Positions 13,506-26,452 are shown, counted from the first letter of the stretch. The stretch is DNA of 64,000 bases from Metallyticus violacea (GCA_030762175.1 CM060842.1:60882501-60946500); one strand, 5' to 3'. Made by a program: numbers and translations. Notes: generated by a model from the sequence alone, not told the origin.

Positions 13506-14162
13506 TTATAAACATAAGAGAAAAAAAAAATAACAGAATAAATATGAGAGTATGAAAATCTTGCAAACTACCATAACAATTTTATTACAGGGAATTTTTG
13601 AAGAGAAAATGTGTTAAAAATATCTTCTGATCTTCTGTTCTGTTTGTTTTCGGAGGGTGTTTCTTTCACTGTGCGTTTTCTCTATTCTTTTCTTGTGTCT
13701 ATAACATCCACAACCATCTTTTTCTCTCTTGGAACAAATAGGTGCATTAAAAATTAAAAGAGAAGAGATTATATTGAGATTTTTAGTATGCATATGAGCA
13801 TTTGACTGAAAATGTTTTCGAAACATGTGGAGTAATGTGCAAAACTCACGTTTGAGGGGCTTCATTTAATACCCGGCGGCAATAAAGGCGAGGTTTTTTT
13901 TTTTTTTTTTTTTTTCCCATTAGACCCACAGTCAAATGCTCTGTTGGGCATTTTCTTACTCTAAGGTCCATAGTGGCTAAGCAATAAGCCAGTCTATTAA
14001 CAAAAAAAAAAAAATATTAAAATAGATGACATGGATAGGGGATAGCGCCATTAGAGCTATTTCTCTTTTAGTTTATTTTAAGATTTTTAAACTCCGTGGA
14101 CTAACAATATAAATAAGATTTAGAGCCCCAACATGGCAGGTTACATATTGGAGCCGGAGATT
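13506..14162. other. Unassigned DNA with T and A runs
   Basis: Contains a T run at about 13895-13916 and an A run at about 14001-14013. The minus-strand open frame at 13865-13614 has no recognisable features. Confidence 0.5.
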
Positions 14163-14400
14163 TTACCTGCTTGCTAATGAATTAACTTCTATTATTCCCT
14201 GGAAGGGAAACACCCTAGCAAAGATATACGAGTCGACGGTTAGTCCCGTATCTCTCTCTACACGTGTATTCACTTCCGCTCGCCAAGCCATTTCCTGCCA
14301 GCCTTCCTCACCTTCACTGAGGTGACTACCCTCTGCCGTGTATCGCTGCGCCACGCTTCCCACATCGTGGTGCTCACTGCCCCGTAACACCCTCTTTTTC
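14163..14400 (-). other. Unassigned GC-richer open segment
   Basis: A minus-strand open frame of 75 codons (14390-14163) sits in a locally GC-richer block. A donor-like CAG/GTAAAA lies at its left edge and an AG-ended tract (CTTGTGATATAG) just outside its right edge, so it could be an exon. However, it also carries an A-box-like TGGCGCAGCGA on the minus strand (near 14345), which would fit a SINE. I cannot decide between exon, SINE and chance. Confidence 0.25.
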
Positions 14401-14473
14401 CCCTATATCACAAGGATTGGGTTACAGTTCATAAGGGTATGACGAGTACCTTATGGTTACTACTACTTATTTA

Positions 14474-14521
14474 CGTTTTATATTAAACGTACACAGCTGT
14501 AGGCATAACAATTCTTATGCA
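14474..14521. repeat. Second copy of the repeat D end
   Basis: Matches 13235-13282 over about 48 bases in the same orientation with one or two differences. It lacks the tRNA-like head seen next to the first copy. The two copies are about 1.24 kb apart. Confidence 0.7.
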
Positions 14522-16264
14522 GTCTTTTGTTTATTATCTGTCTACAGACTGTTGCGTCATATTTTTATAAGTGCTCGTAACAGTGGTCACCCTATTATGC
14601 ATTAAAATTTAAGCCAATACGTACTTTAATACTAATGACTTAATTAAAAATTAAATGACACTTTCAAAATATTAAATTGGTGAAGTTGTTCTTTTGCAAG
14701 CACGTAACAGCTCAATATAATAAACTTAACTACTTATTTTGCAAATTTCAACATTTCAAGTAAAGCATTGCATAATCCACAAAGTGGGTGTTATCTTTTT
14801 GGATTCTACTGTATTTTTCAAACGCTGGAGAAATTTAGAGCAGCCAAATTAGAATGATTATTTTACTTAGCCTTATTGAAATTGCAAAATGTAACATATA
14901 AATATAATTCTGCGGAATGCAATTTTTGAATCAAGGGAAGTTTCCAATCGGTACCTCACATCTTTATGAATCACAAATTTTGCAAAATGCATAACATTAT
15001 AATTTGAATTATAAAAACGTATGTTTCAAAACAAATGTACAAAAAAAAAAACGAAAAATTAAAAAATAACGTATGGGCTAAACCAAAACATCTGTACTGC
15101 GTCCTCTACGGACTATTTGATCTACATTAGACATGTTACCACCTTCTAGAAATTTTTGCAGCTTCTGAGAATTTTTATGCGCGAATTTTAAAAGTGTCAA
15201 AATGGGAGAATTTTGTTTTTAAATTACAATTTTAAGAAATTTCATTCTATTATTTTAAATTTTTCTATTTTGCTTTATAACGTGTACGAAAACGTTACTT
15301 GTTTTCACATTGCAACAGTATAAAGTATTTGTATTGCTGCTTCATTGCCGAGGATATCTATTGCTTATATTCCTCTTCCCTGCCTTTGGGTGAAGCGTAT
15401 GCATCAAAGTTCTGAGTGCATTGAAATTGTGAAAAAATTGCCTGAGATGTAATACATGTCGTTCACATCAGATGTCTGTATTTTTATGTGACAGCAGCCA
15501 GGGAGTGCAAAAGATATTATTAAAGAATAAGCATTCCTAGATACTGTAGCAGAACATAAAAACAAAGATTTGCCACTGCAGGCATTGCCTACACATTTGA
15601 AAATGTTGTAGGTACTGAAAAAGTTGAACGTAAGTCGATGAATTTAAGATGATGCAATGTGTGGGGAGGAAAGTAAAATTAAAGTTTATAATGAAAAGCG
15701 TGCTTTTGAAAATAAACCTAAATGGCATTCTAATATCGAAACAGAGAGTTATTTTCTTTGCGACAGGTGTTAAGGAGAAAAAAGAAATAGATCGGCAGTT
15801 CCTTAATCAATGCAATTTATGCTGTAAGAAATGTTAAAAAGTAAAGCCGTTAATTGTATTAAATATAAATTTAAAGAGCTGTGTTTGGAACTGTATAGCT
15901 CAGAGACATGCTCTTTTGTTGTCAACAGAGAAATGGGTACTGGAAAATTAAATAAAATGTATTATCAATACTTCTTAAATATTTGGATATAATCATACAA
16001 ATATTGTTTTTACTGTGAAAATAGCTTGGAAATTTAAGTTTCCCTGTGGGGAAAATGGGGAAATTTTGTTAGTTTGGGTGAATTCTTATCCATAATTGTT
16101 GGCGACACTCTATGGATAAAATGGTGGAGTTTCACGACAATATATTTTGCGAAACGCAAGGCCTCCGTCTACGAGACAACGAAAGGCAATGCGTGCACTA
16201 TCCATCTATACCTGAGACGAAATTCGAACCCGCAATCTACTCACAGCAATGACCAATTGTCTGC
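14522..16264. other. Unassigned AT-rich DNA
   Basis: No gene seen. A B-box-like GGGTTCGAATT on the minus strand near 16221-16231 is isolated. Confidence 0.5.
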
Positions 16265-16340
16265 ACAACAACAACAACAACAACAATAATAATAATAATA
16301 ATAATAATAACAATAATAATAATAATAATAATAATAATAC
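16265..16340. repeat. (AAC)n then (AAT)n microsatellite
   Basis: A compound trinucleotide repeat: about eight AAC units run into AAT units with one AAC interruption. Apparent poly-Asn and poly-Gln open frames over it are not genes. Confidence 0.95.
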
Positions 16341-16525
16341 TAATACATGTACCATGTCAATCTCCGTAATTTGGTGGCCTGTAGGATGTTACTATTATTT
16401 TGTATTTGTGAAGGGGGAAAAAAAGAAAAAGAAAGAAAAAAAAACATCAAGAGACTCCATGAAGAACATTTATTTAAAAAAGTGAACAAAATAAAATGCC
16501 TAAATAGTTAAAACACATCAATGTT

Positions 16526-16567
16526 TTCTTCTTCTTCTTCTTCTTCTTCTTCTTCTTCTTCTTCTTC
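16526..16567. repeat. (CTT)n microsatellite
   Basis: About fourteen CTT units. A C run follows at 16683-16694. Confidence 0.95.
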
Positions 16568-19538
16568 CTACTGAGATTTAGTCCAGGTTTTACTTTCAGA
16601 GCGGTTGGAATTCATTCACGGTGTATCAGTTACCCATACAAATGCTAAATGTTCTGCACATTTTGATTCTAGAGTTTTTTCTCCCCCCCCCCCCGTACTG
16701 CCATTATGAGAATTAACCTTTGGAGCTGGCTCACATTAATTGTTACACCCAATGCAGATGCCTTTAACAGTTACATTTCTCCAATAATTGCCTAAGATGA
16801 ACGCAATGTCGCTCCACAAGAAACAAATATCCGGAATTGTGTAAGACAGTACACTTCTCTTGTGCAATAAAGCAGGGAAACAAAAGCCTGGGATGACAAC
16901 ACCAACAACGCCACTTTCCTTTCTCTACCATATTGTTTTGTTTCTGCACAAGCGAGGAAACTGGTTGATGCAGTAAAGCTTAGCAAGTAACGAGATTGTT
17001 GCTTATTCTTGTTCTGCCGCCTAAACACCTGGGAATGTGTATGACAACGCAGCATTCATTTTAGAAAGGACTTTAACTTCAATCAATGAATTCTGAAATG
17101 CATTCGTCTAACACCTGATGGTAAAGTTAACAGGCAACAAATGTTTCAGGTCTTAAGAGTTTAAAAAAATGAAACCAAAGATCACATAAGCTTTCTCGTG
17201 TCTTCTGATATAAGATTTAACCCAAATGGGCTCAATAAAGTGATGCATCCGAAAAAACAATCAAACTATTGCCATTTCGACGTTGTTATGGCAGAAGTCA
17301 CTAAGCCCAAAATTGACTGTTTTGAGATGTTAAAACCGTTGTTTTAACAAAAGTAGCTTTATAGTGCGGAAGAACTCATGAAGTGATTGATATTCTTCAA
17401 TGTTTCTATATAACAGATACCACTCTCATTTAAGTTCAGATTTTACATCTTTTAGCCAAGCATAAAGCACTAACATCATATTTCGAAAACACAAATTTAC
17501 ACTTTATAGTTGTTTTCTGCCAGAGCGATGATGATTTTCAGTCTGCTATTTACACCGTTTTCTCATTCTTTCTTTCTCTGTTTATTCATTTCCTCTAAAA
17601 AATAAGATGCGGAACCAGAAGAAAGGAAAGGGCGAAAAATAACTGTTCTCTCTCTTTGCATTATGAAAAAGGCGGCATAGAACAGAACAGAATCATAGAA
17701 CAATTAGTCTTTGTATTGCTTTTTTCATCATGAGCATTTGAATTTCATCTTTAATTCTATCCTCTGATGCTATTCGTCAATTTATTCTGTTTTGCGATCA
17801 TCACAATCACCGATTTGATCTATCATAATAACAATTTGGACTTTTAACAAAGTGCATTGAGTTGTGCATATGTGTGTAATCGATTTATTCTTTTTAATCT
17901 GAAATCATTTAGCGTATTCGTATATTTACTGCAAGTAACACCGTATCTTACATTATTTCAGTTTTGACTTGCTCTGAATTATTTTATAATTATCTTCACT
18001 TTGGTTAAGTAGAGCCTGTGAACGCTGTCAAGCTTTGTTTTATCTCTAGAGACCTCGAGGTCAATCTTCTTTTGCCCCTCCTGGACTATTTCACTAAATA
18101 GTTGTCGTTAAAATGGCAGGTATTTTCTTGAAAGGGCATCGCGTGCTTCAACTTAAGAGGACGTAAGCTCCTCAGAACATAATCTACTTAGGCAATGAAT
18201 AAACCTGTCATAAGAAAAAACCTGTCAGTAACTTGTGCATAACGGATTACCGTGTCTCATATAGGACTTGAAGTTCCTGGTCTGAACGCTATTATTCACT
18301 CAACAGCAAAACCTCAGCCATTTCCCTTAACAGGAACAGATGCTCGTCATCTAGTAAAACTAGTATCCAATTTAGTGCCACTTTTATTTTACAAGTGTGT
18401 TTTCTAGAACGAGCGTAAACTACCTAAACTACCTACTAGTTACCAGTTACTGATGTTATTAGCCTGCAATTTTACTTTATTAGTGTTCTCTTTCACGAAA
18501 CATTTGGACTTGTAATTGCATATTGTTAACTAGTGGAAATCTACCCGCGAATCTCGAATGGCGAATTTCAATATTAGTGTACATATTTTAGGTTAGGTAT
18601 TCATTCTATCAATTAAGCTGCACACTTTTTAGTTAAAGTTTATTAAGGTTATTTATACAAATCCACCATCCATTTGCGTACTTCTTGAATTATCTATTTT
18701 CGCCTGAACAAATACCGTAAATTCATCTACTTATGTCACTATTTGTAGATGATAATATGAATGGCGAATATGAATGCAAAATAAAGGCATTTACCATTGT
18801 AACTTTCGCGATGTTTGGTGAAAATATACCCCTCACATATGCGTTATCTTTCTCAAATGTAATTAACCCCAGCACTTTGACAGTTTGCGTTATTATTTTC
18901 CACGTTTCGGCTTTGTCCTTCTTCGTAATTTAGTCGCAGAATTGCTCAAATAGTACTTCTTAAGTACTTAAGTTCAGCATTCTTACTTTGCAATGAATAC
19001 TAGAGATTGTTTTCGATGTGGTAGACATAATGCTATTTCTTGACTTGAATATACGATTTAAAATACAAGCCTGGTAAACAAAATCGCATCAATAAACAGT
19101 CCACGCAGTAATAAATATCCCCTAAACAGCCTTCTCGACGTTCGAATACAGTCGCTCGGCTAGTAATTTTGACAAGTGGCTAATAACAAGTTTATGATTG
19201 TACCATTGTGGAATAAATGTTCGTGATTTATTATAACTGATGGAATTAAAACTAGTAAACTAGTTGTTACGTGAAACGGTGCCCAGGAGGTATAAATGCG
19301 AGAGAGCTGATGAAAAACGAAGAATACATCAAAATGAGTGGGGAATATTAATGAAGTCTATTTTGGCAAAGGAGGAATAGCACTGAAATTTATCTAATTG
19401 TTCTCAGGCTAAGAGTTCCAAAATTGCAAACCTGCTGTATTTCTAGCAGAAATGAAACAGGGGAAATATCCAGCATAGAACAGCATTTTGTTCATGAAAT
19501 TCATCCTGAGCTTGGGTTTCCGAACCACGGAGTGAGTT

Positions 19539-19605
19539 CTGATCTGCATGGCGCTTGGTTAAGTCAATAGGAAAACATCCAGAGCGCCATGCGTGCGCAG
19601 ATCAG
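19539..19605. repeat. Imperfect inverted repeat (hairpin)
   Basis: Left arm CTGATCTGCATGGCGCT (19539-19555) is complementary to AGCGCCATGC (19583-19592) plus AGATCAG (19599-19605). A six-base GTGCGC bulge splits the right arm. A CCACGG/CCGTGG pair outside the arms suggests that the stem once extended further. It could be a MITE relic; no function is shown. Confidence 0.6.
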
Positions 19606-21179
19606 CTGGGGTTGAGAGTTGCCGTGGGAACAGCCCTATAGAATCGATCGTTGTTTATCATCCCTCAAATAAATTGCAAGTCAAATCACGTATAATGTGG
19701 TTTTGGAAAGATCTGGCGGAACTGTCAGTTTGTGTAAATCTTTACGTCTACGAAAGAAAAGCCACATGGCCTTAAAACGTCAGTTTATCTAGGATAACGG
19801 TAATTTATTCCTGGTTCGCAAGCGAAGACACGATAATAAGAACAGGAATGTGTGCATAGTCTCTGCAAGAAACAAAAGCCTGCACTGGCTACATTAAAAT
19901 GTTATTAGAAAACGGGTCATATCACATTAAATTCACATGCATTTCTACACTGCAAATGCTCCAGAAAAATTATGTTTTATTATTCAATAAAGATTGAACA
20001 TAGAAAGAAGAACTTTATTCAGCATGTTTCCCCAGAACGGCACAAGCTAAAAGTAACAAATAAATGACTGCTAGTCGACCAATTAGAAATAATATATTTT
20101 GCTTTCAGATAACAAGATATGAGTACATTTCTGGTCTTAAATAAACAAATAGCATCCGAAAATAAAAGGGCGTTCATTGTGATTGTTCAAATATTAATTT
20201 CATGCCTTTAAAGAGTCAGTACAAGTTTGCAATACATAGCAATCTGAAGGTTTTATTATTTGCATTTTATGATGCTATTTAATGTTTTGTGTCTATTAAA
20301 CTCAGTACATAAATGTGAAATACTGCACGAAACTGCATTTACTACAAAACTATATAAAACTTAATTTCCTAGTTGCTCTTACTTAACTAACTAACGGCAA
20401 TACTAGCTTTTAATTCATTTAAACAATCCTTTTATGCTCAGGATTGTATTCCACAATTTGAGTACTATAAAAGGCTCGGTGTGATGAAAAATCAAAATAT
20501 AACCGAATATTTTTGTTTCTTTATTCTATAAAATTTTCTAAATAGCTGTGACCCATATATTAAACAAATTGACCACTAAATAATGCCTTTTTAAATTTAA
20601 ACATTCATTCCTTAAATTAAAATATCCATAAAGGAAGTATATGCCTTTTAACTTTAAAAACATATTTATTTTCTTAAGAAAAATTGCATCTTAAAATTAC
20701 ACATTTCTTAATGGACATATTCGTATAAAAACAAAAGACGCCGCCAATATCTGCACGTGCACAATAAGGTGGAGCGAAAAATGAAACTGTTTGACTTTTG
20801 AATGTGTATGCTCTAAAAATTGCGATTTGTTGTAAATGATTGAAATATAAAGAATTAGGTAAATTAATTTATTCGCAGTTGTGGGGCAAGTTTTCATGTT
20901 GGCCGACTTTGTTTTCATATAATTACATTGTCTGTATTTGCTAAAAACATATTTTGTTGCATATAACGGGAATAGGAAGTTTTAGCACAATCCATTGATT
21001 ATCAGATGGTAGTAGTCAGGTGAAATACGGAAGTATTAACGAATTCCGAAGAAATGTAGCTATTAAGATTACACCCGTGATAAAATTTTAGAAAATATTC
21101 TTCAAATTCCTATCTATCCCACTTATTAGGGACCAAAAATAACAATGAAAAAATTGTGTGTTTGGCTGTGTAAATGCTT

Positions 21180-21500
21180 TAGAGCCGCCATTGCCCCTCC
21201 CCCCTTTCAAGGAAACTGTGCATATAACGAACAATTAACAAACGACTCATCGAGTTCGTTAACCAGCAAAATTGGGCCATTAGGAGGTTCAACCTAAAGC
21301 GATGGAAACACACACCTGTTAACTTTCTAGCGGCCGGATTGTTTTTTCTACTCGAAACTTGGCATATAACGATCAATTAACAAGCTTCTTTAAAAATTGC
21401 TCTAGCGGCACCAATATTATATATACCATTGGATAGATACAAATTAAATAAAATAAGAAAAATAGTTTCTGAAATCAGGATAATCGGACCATTAGGAGTG
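21180..21500. repeat. Diverged direct repeats
   Basis: GCATATAACGAACAATTAAC near 21220 recurs as GCATATAACGATCAATTAAC near 21361, and CCATTAGGAG recurs at about 21277 and 21490. The period is roughly 140-210 bases, consistent with a decayed tandem array or an internally duplicated repeat. Confidence 0.55.
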
Positions 21501-21717
21501 GCGATATACCTGAAAACTGAAATTTAAAAAGCCCTCTTCTTCTTCTGAAATACAGAAAGTAAGTCGAAACTTACTGTTATTTCTCTATCTTAGTGAACGT
21601 AACGATTGGTTCAGTTCATAAATATAGTTATATTTAAAAATAACCGTACAGTATAGCTTTGTCTATCAGTGGTTTAATATTTCATATAATTACTAGTATT
21701 CCATTAATTTTTGTGGT

Positions 21718-21781
<64 letters not shown>
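21718..21781. repeat. (AAT)n microsatellite
   Basis: About twenty-one uninterrupted AAT units. Confidence 0.95.
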
Positions 21782-21782
<1 letters not shown>

Positions 21783-23800
21783 TCTAAAAACGTGGTTTCT
21801 CTTATGTAATTCTTATAAATAGCAAAAATTCTTATTTTGTTACCTTTACTTTTGAACAAGAGTAATTGCACTATAGACATTTATTTTCAAGTGATTTTGA
21901 AGGAAAAATCAGACAAAGCTAGCCTAGCTAGTTAAGTAATGTATTTTACTTCAGTTATTCTTTTATTAGTTAACATTAGAGTTTGTCATGTTAATGTCGT
22001 AACTTATTTCATTAATTAAATAAGATCATTTTTAATTCTTTTTTTTAAGTTAATGCTGGGAAAGTGGATACATCTCAATGACTTTAGTATTCTTCATGTT
22101 ACTTGTGGTTGAATATCAAATGTTTTATGAAGTTTTTTTTTCTGAAAAAATAACGATATCCAGACTGAAATTCCAAGTGTCTGCTATTATACCGCAACAT
22201 GAAGACAGTAATACTATATGCAAAGTACAAGTCAGTAATGATTATTGGGTCAATACTGATGACTCTTTGACAGCTCTTTGTAATTTCCTTGTTGACGATA
22301 ACGATGCATATGTTTTATTTTTGACAAACGCTTTGTCGTGAAATGTGAAATATTAAACTAATTATCATTTTAAATGTTTGCCGTCGTTTAATATATTATG
22401 CTTCCGTTATAAATTAATAGTGCTCTAAAATCATTGTCGCCGCATGTCAAAGAATTTGCAGTTTTGAGTAGATAAATGCATTTCGTTTATTTAATGTTAT
22501 AAATTAAAGTTTAAAAAAGTTAATACTTTGTTCATATGGTAAGTTTTAATTACATAACTTGTACATATTGCTTGCATGCTAAGTTTCTTGTGATAAGTGC
22601 GTGAGAATTATATTTGTACGTAAGGGCGCTCTGTAATAATCTTCACAAACAATATATTAAATTCCTTAAATTCCTCACTGTAAAGAGGGGGGTGAGGAAA
22701 ACAATATACTTTGTAATATTCTCTGCTCTAGCGCGCAGTATTGACCTTAACCGATTCAGTCCGCTTGCTGAGGAATTCGCTTAGTTTACGCAGCTCCTGC
22801 GTGACCGACTTTCTTTAATCATATAATTGAGCAATTCATAATATTTAAAATATCTCAGTGCATGTACATTCATAATTATTAACAAATCGCACTTAAAAAC
22901 ATATAACAAAATGCAATTGCACGCCAAGCTGATTTATTAACTACCATTTTAAGGATTAATATTTTATTAAATAAAATGTAAGTGTTTTTCTGCGTGTTTT
23001 ATAGAGACAAAATTATTACTATGGACTTTACGTAGAGTTAACACCATTCTACTCTTAGTTTAGCACACAACTTAAAATATATTTCGTAAAAAAAAATAAA
23101 TAAATAAAGGGGGGGGAGTTCACACACTATTTTCGATTTTTACAGATGTTAATTCAATTTAGAGTTTGTCTGTATGCAGTAACGAAGAAAAAACATGAAG
23201 TTTAATAAAAGTAATCTATCGCATGAATGTTTTTGCGCATTTTAAAAGAATATTGTAAAAGCAAGCAGGTGGTAATATTAATATTTATATCAGTTTGCTA
23301 GGTCCAAAGCCTTCTTTAATGTGCGAGTTTTAAAAGTAATATTGGTGAGCATTATATGTCTGTTTTATGTAATTCTTCTCCCGTAAATGAAGCTAACTTT
23401 CCCGGGTGCACATTTAGGGTGCTTGCCTTAGTTCGCTTCCAAACTTTAATGCATGCTCTGGCATTATCTTGACGTGCTGCATTAAGATTATATGCTTATA
23501 TTAAGGAAGAAGAGACCCATAGAGCATTGCAGTGTTGTAACATGGTATTTATATACGGGGAAAACATCTAACAGAAAATAACTGAGTCAACGCTTTATAG
23601 TTAATATTTTCCCTCGCCTTTGATGCAACCTTTTAAATTATTTCTGGAACAGAAAGTTCAAATAAAAATTAAATTCTCTATTGACTGGAAACGAATCTTG
23701 TAAGTTATTTTAATTGAAGGAATGAAATTTAAATTGAAAAGGAATTATTTAGTGGTAAAATTGATTAATATTTGCCTTCCAGTTAATCAGAAAACGTTAG
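21782..23800. other. Unassigned AT-rich DNA
   Basis: No gene supported. An 87-codon plus-strand open frame at 22078-22341 has ordinary composition but no recognisable domain, and I treat it as chance. A short G run occurs at 23109-23117. Confidence 0.5.
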
Positions 23801-23806
23801 ATAATA

Positions 23807-23845
<39 letters not shown>
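23801..23845. repeat. (GAT)n microsatellite
   Basis: About fourteen GAT units, located about 80 bases left of the SINE-like unit that ends in an A tail. Confidence 0.95.
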
Positions 23846-23919
23846 TTTAAATGTTTGACCGTCTTTCAGAAACCACAAATTAAATAAATTGCCCATTTTA
23901 ATTCATATCGTGCGACCAT

Positions 23920-24273
23920 CTCCTTGGTGCTGACTGCTGGCCGGAAGGCCCCCGTTCGATTCCCGGTACCTATTTAATCATTTTTCTAATTTAGGAAGGT
24001 CTACAACGTGGTCCAGGCAGCCTCGTGAAGACTATTGGGAAGCTACCTGATGGAGATGGGGGTTCTTCGATCATGAGAGCCGCGTGTTGGACGACCTACG
24101 GGGTACCGGCTTGTTGATCACATGCTCCCCTGCAATACTGCTCTCTATCAATGAAGTCATAAGACGGAGGTAGAGGAAGCAGAGGTCGCGCGGCGGGTCA
24201 AGGGTCACCATGGGCTGCAGCACCAAATGAGAAGAAGAATTAATGTGGTGTTCTAAATCATTACCTTTTATAT

Positions 24274-24316
<43 letters not shown>
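23920..24316 (+). mobile_element. SINE-like unit C with 38-base A tail
   Basis: A GC-richer segment begins with a tRNA-like head: an A-box-like TGGTGCTGACTGC near 23927 and a B-box-like CGTTCGATTCC at 23953-23963. It continues through a unique body of about 280 bases and ends in an uninterrupted A run at 24279-24316. This is the layout of a tRNA-derived SINE on the plus strand. No target-site duplication and no second copy were found in this window, so the left end is approximate. Confidence 0.6.
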
Positions 24317-24319
<3 letters not shown>

Positions 24320-26205
24320 CAGTTTTATTACGGTTCGTTACTTCCACATTTACAGCTGTTAGTTACACACAATTTACCTGCATTGAGAACTACAGCTAAC
24401 TCGGAGCCAGATTTTAAGAGCAACAACCTCAAAGGTATGGGCGCAAACAATAATAATAATAATAATAATAATACAAGCGCCGTATATGCAATTAGCATTG
24501 TTAAATCTCTGTTTTCTCTTTCCTATTAGGCATTATGGACTAAATCGGATTGTAGTAATCGGCCTTCTATTGCAGACTAATAGATAGATATTCAGTTTAA
24601 AGAATTATTCATATTTTTGAACGAATTATTTAAAATGTATTATTTTTATTCTGATTTTATTCTTGAAATAGATCTAATAAATATCCTGGATGTTCTGAGC
24701 TTCCTACCTTGCTCGCTAGGCTCGTGAGTTTATTAGCAATCTCAGAGGATCTTGTGATAAAAATAGTGCGAAGAAATTCAATTAAGGATAGCCAAAAGGA
24801 GGGGGCAATTCTAACTAAGAATAAACCGGATGTACAGGGTAAAAATTAAAAGGCATGTATTTAGTTACAACTATAAGTAGCCATCCTAAGACTTTTTTTC
24901 CAAAAATGCATCGAAGGGGTTACTTCATTCCCCGAGCTTTGAAAGGCGGACATTCTACCACCTACGTCAAAGATGCAGTCAAGGTCTCTGCAAATTTCGA
25001 TTTCCATCACATAGTGCCGACGTTCATTAAAAGACATGTTTTCTCTGAGCGGAATCATTTGCTGATGAATAATGCCATAAAACAAGTTAAACAAGGAGGT
25101 TTTATGACGGCAGCGCAAGCAATCGCTGAACCGGTAACAAGACTGCCGGCGTCCTACATCCAGGTTGCCAGTTCTGTCGCACCAGATAATGTAGGTTGGT
25201 GTAATGAAACCACATAACTTGGCAACATTTAGTCTCCCTTTTACTCCTCAATGGCATCAGGTTATTTGCCAGCAATGGCTTTGGTGAAACAAGGACGTAG
25301 ACAAAAGAAATAAAACAATTACTAAAAAAAATTAAAAAACAAAGTGAATAAAAAGTGAATCGTTTGTAATCAATTACGAGAAAACAGTAAAAGTACACGA
25401 CCCCCAAAAATGAAAAAGAATTATTATTATTATCATTATTATTATTATCATCATCATCAATATCATCATCATCATTATTATTATTATTATATGTATACGA
25501 CAGCAGCTATTAAATAAAATATTTTACTCTGCTATGGACATCTTGAAACAATCAACACGGTGTTAAAAACAAGACAAGTCAAACAGTCCAGCAGGTCTTG
25601 AAAGAAGAATGAGTGTGGTGGGAAAAACGTTTATGGCGTTGGTGATCCATGGAAGCTGGAGTATTTTGTTTCCTGCACTAGGCATTCCGTAGTCAATTCT
25701 ATTTCAACCTTGTGCTGAAAACAACAACAGCGATATCTACGAGAGATCTTTCTAATACTTCACAGTTTTACGGCATTTGGAATGGTTAAATGTTTGATTA
25801 CTAGAAATGCAAAAGCTAGTCTCAGAAAAAGGCTGGCAAACATAAAAACTCGCAAATAATTCGAATTCTCAACTATGGAGATAATGACAACGCCAATGTT
25901 TATATCAAGTCCCCCACACACAACAAGATTCCATCGGTCCTAACGCTGATGCCACGTAAAACCTCATCGTTAATGCGATGCTGAAGGTGAACACCCATCT
26001 GTCAGACATATTCTTTTTCTTTTCCTGCCATCAATATCCCTCCTTTCCTACGAGAAGCAATTTGTTGCGAAAGGGTTCCTTTCAAGACCCGTGAACAACG
26101 TTTTTTTTTTTTTTTTTTTTTTTTCCCCATCGATATCTGTCAAGGGGGAGATATCTATGTACAAAATCATTTATCCAGCAATCACCATTATCATGTCGCA
26201 GCACC
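24317..26205. other. Unassigned DNA with simple repeats
   Basis: Contains (AAT)n at 24449-24472, a compound ATT/ATC repeat at 25421-25490 and a T run at 26101-26124. A 120-codon plus-strand open frame at 24855-25217, in a slightly GC-richer block, matches no family I know and lacks a clear domain. It could be a transposon fragment or chance. Confidence 0.45.
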
Positions 26206-26452
26206 GCCACGGGTGGCCGAGGTCATTATAGCCCGGACTCATGAGAGGGAGGTCTGGGGTTCGATTCCCGCCAGGACTGTTCTTCCTGACTGAGAGTTTT
26301 TCCAGGTTTTCCTCAGTTCCTCATAAATGGCAATTGCCGGAGAGGTACCCTAAACTTAGGCCTGGAAAATTTTCCTAATTTATCATTTCAACTCATTTAT
26401 GATCAGTATCCACTGTCTGTGGTGCCTCAGTAGTTAAAACGGGTTTAAAAAG
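26206..26452 (+). mobile_element. SINE-A copy 1
   Basis: tRNA-derived SINE. The head GGGTGGCCGAGGTCATTATAG contains an A-box-like sequence, and the B box GGTTCGATTCC lies at 26258-26268. The body carries CCTCATAAATGGCAATTGCC, CCTAAACTTAGGCCTGGAA and a TGTGGTGCCTCAGTAGTTAA block. The tail is TTAAAACGGGTTTAAAAAG running into a G run. It matches the copies at 30927-31189, 43081-43385 and 50683-50967. Confidence 0.85.

Larger units (their letters stand above)
16568..21717. other. Unassigned AT-rich DNA with a few structured patches
   Basis: No gene is supported over 5 kb. Short open frames at 16792-17055 minus, 18733-18933 plus and 20697-20918 minus lack any domain or family signature. Two patches have structure: an inverted repeat around 19539-19605 and diverged direct repeats at 21180-21500. 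Confidence 0.5.

Noticed and set aside
16249..16485. Poly-asparagine open frame
   Set aside because: It is a translated AAC/AAT microsatellite without flanking gene structure.
18733..18933. Short plus-strand open frame with hydrophobic stretch as a small membrane protein
   Set aside because: AT-rich chance frames give hydrophobic residues; there is no splice, start context or family support.
21718..21781. CRISPR-like or regulatory repeat array
   Set aside because: It is a simple trinucleotide microsatellite in a eukaryotic genome, with no spacers.
26206..26290. A functional tRNA gene
   Set aside because: A- and B-box-like motifs are present, but the cloverleaf is degenerate and the unit continues into a shared SINE body.
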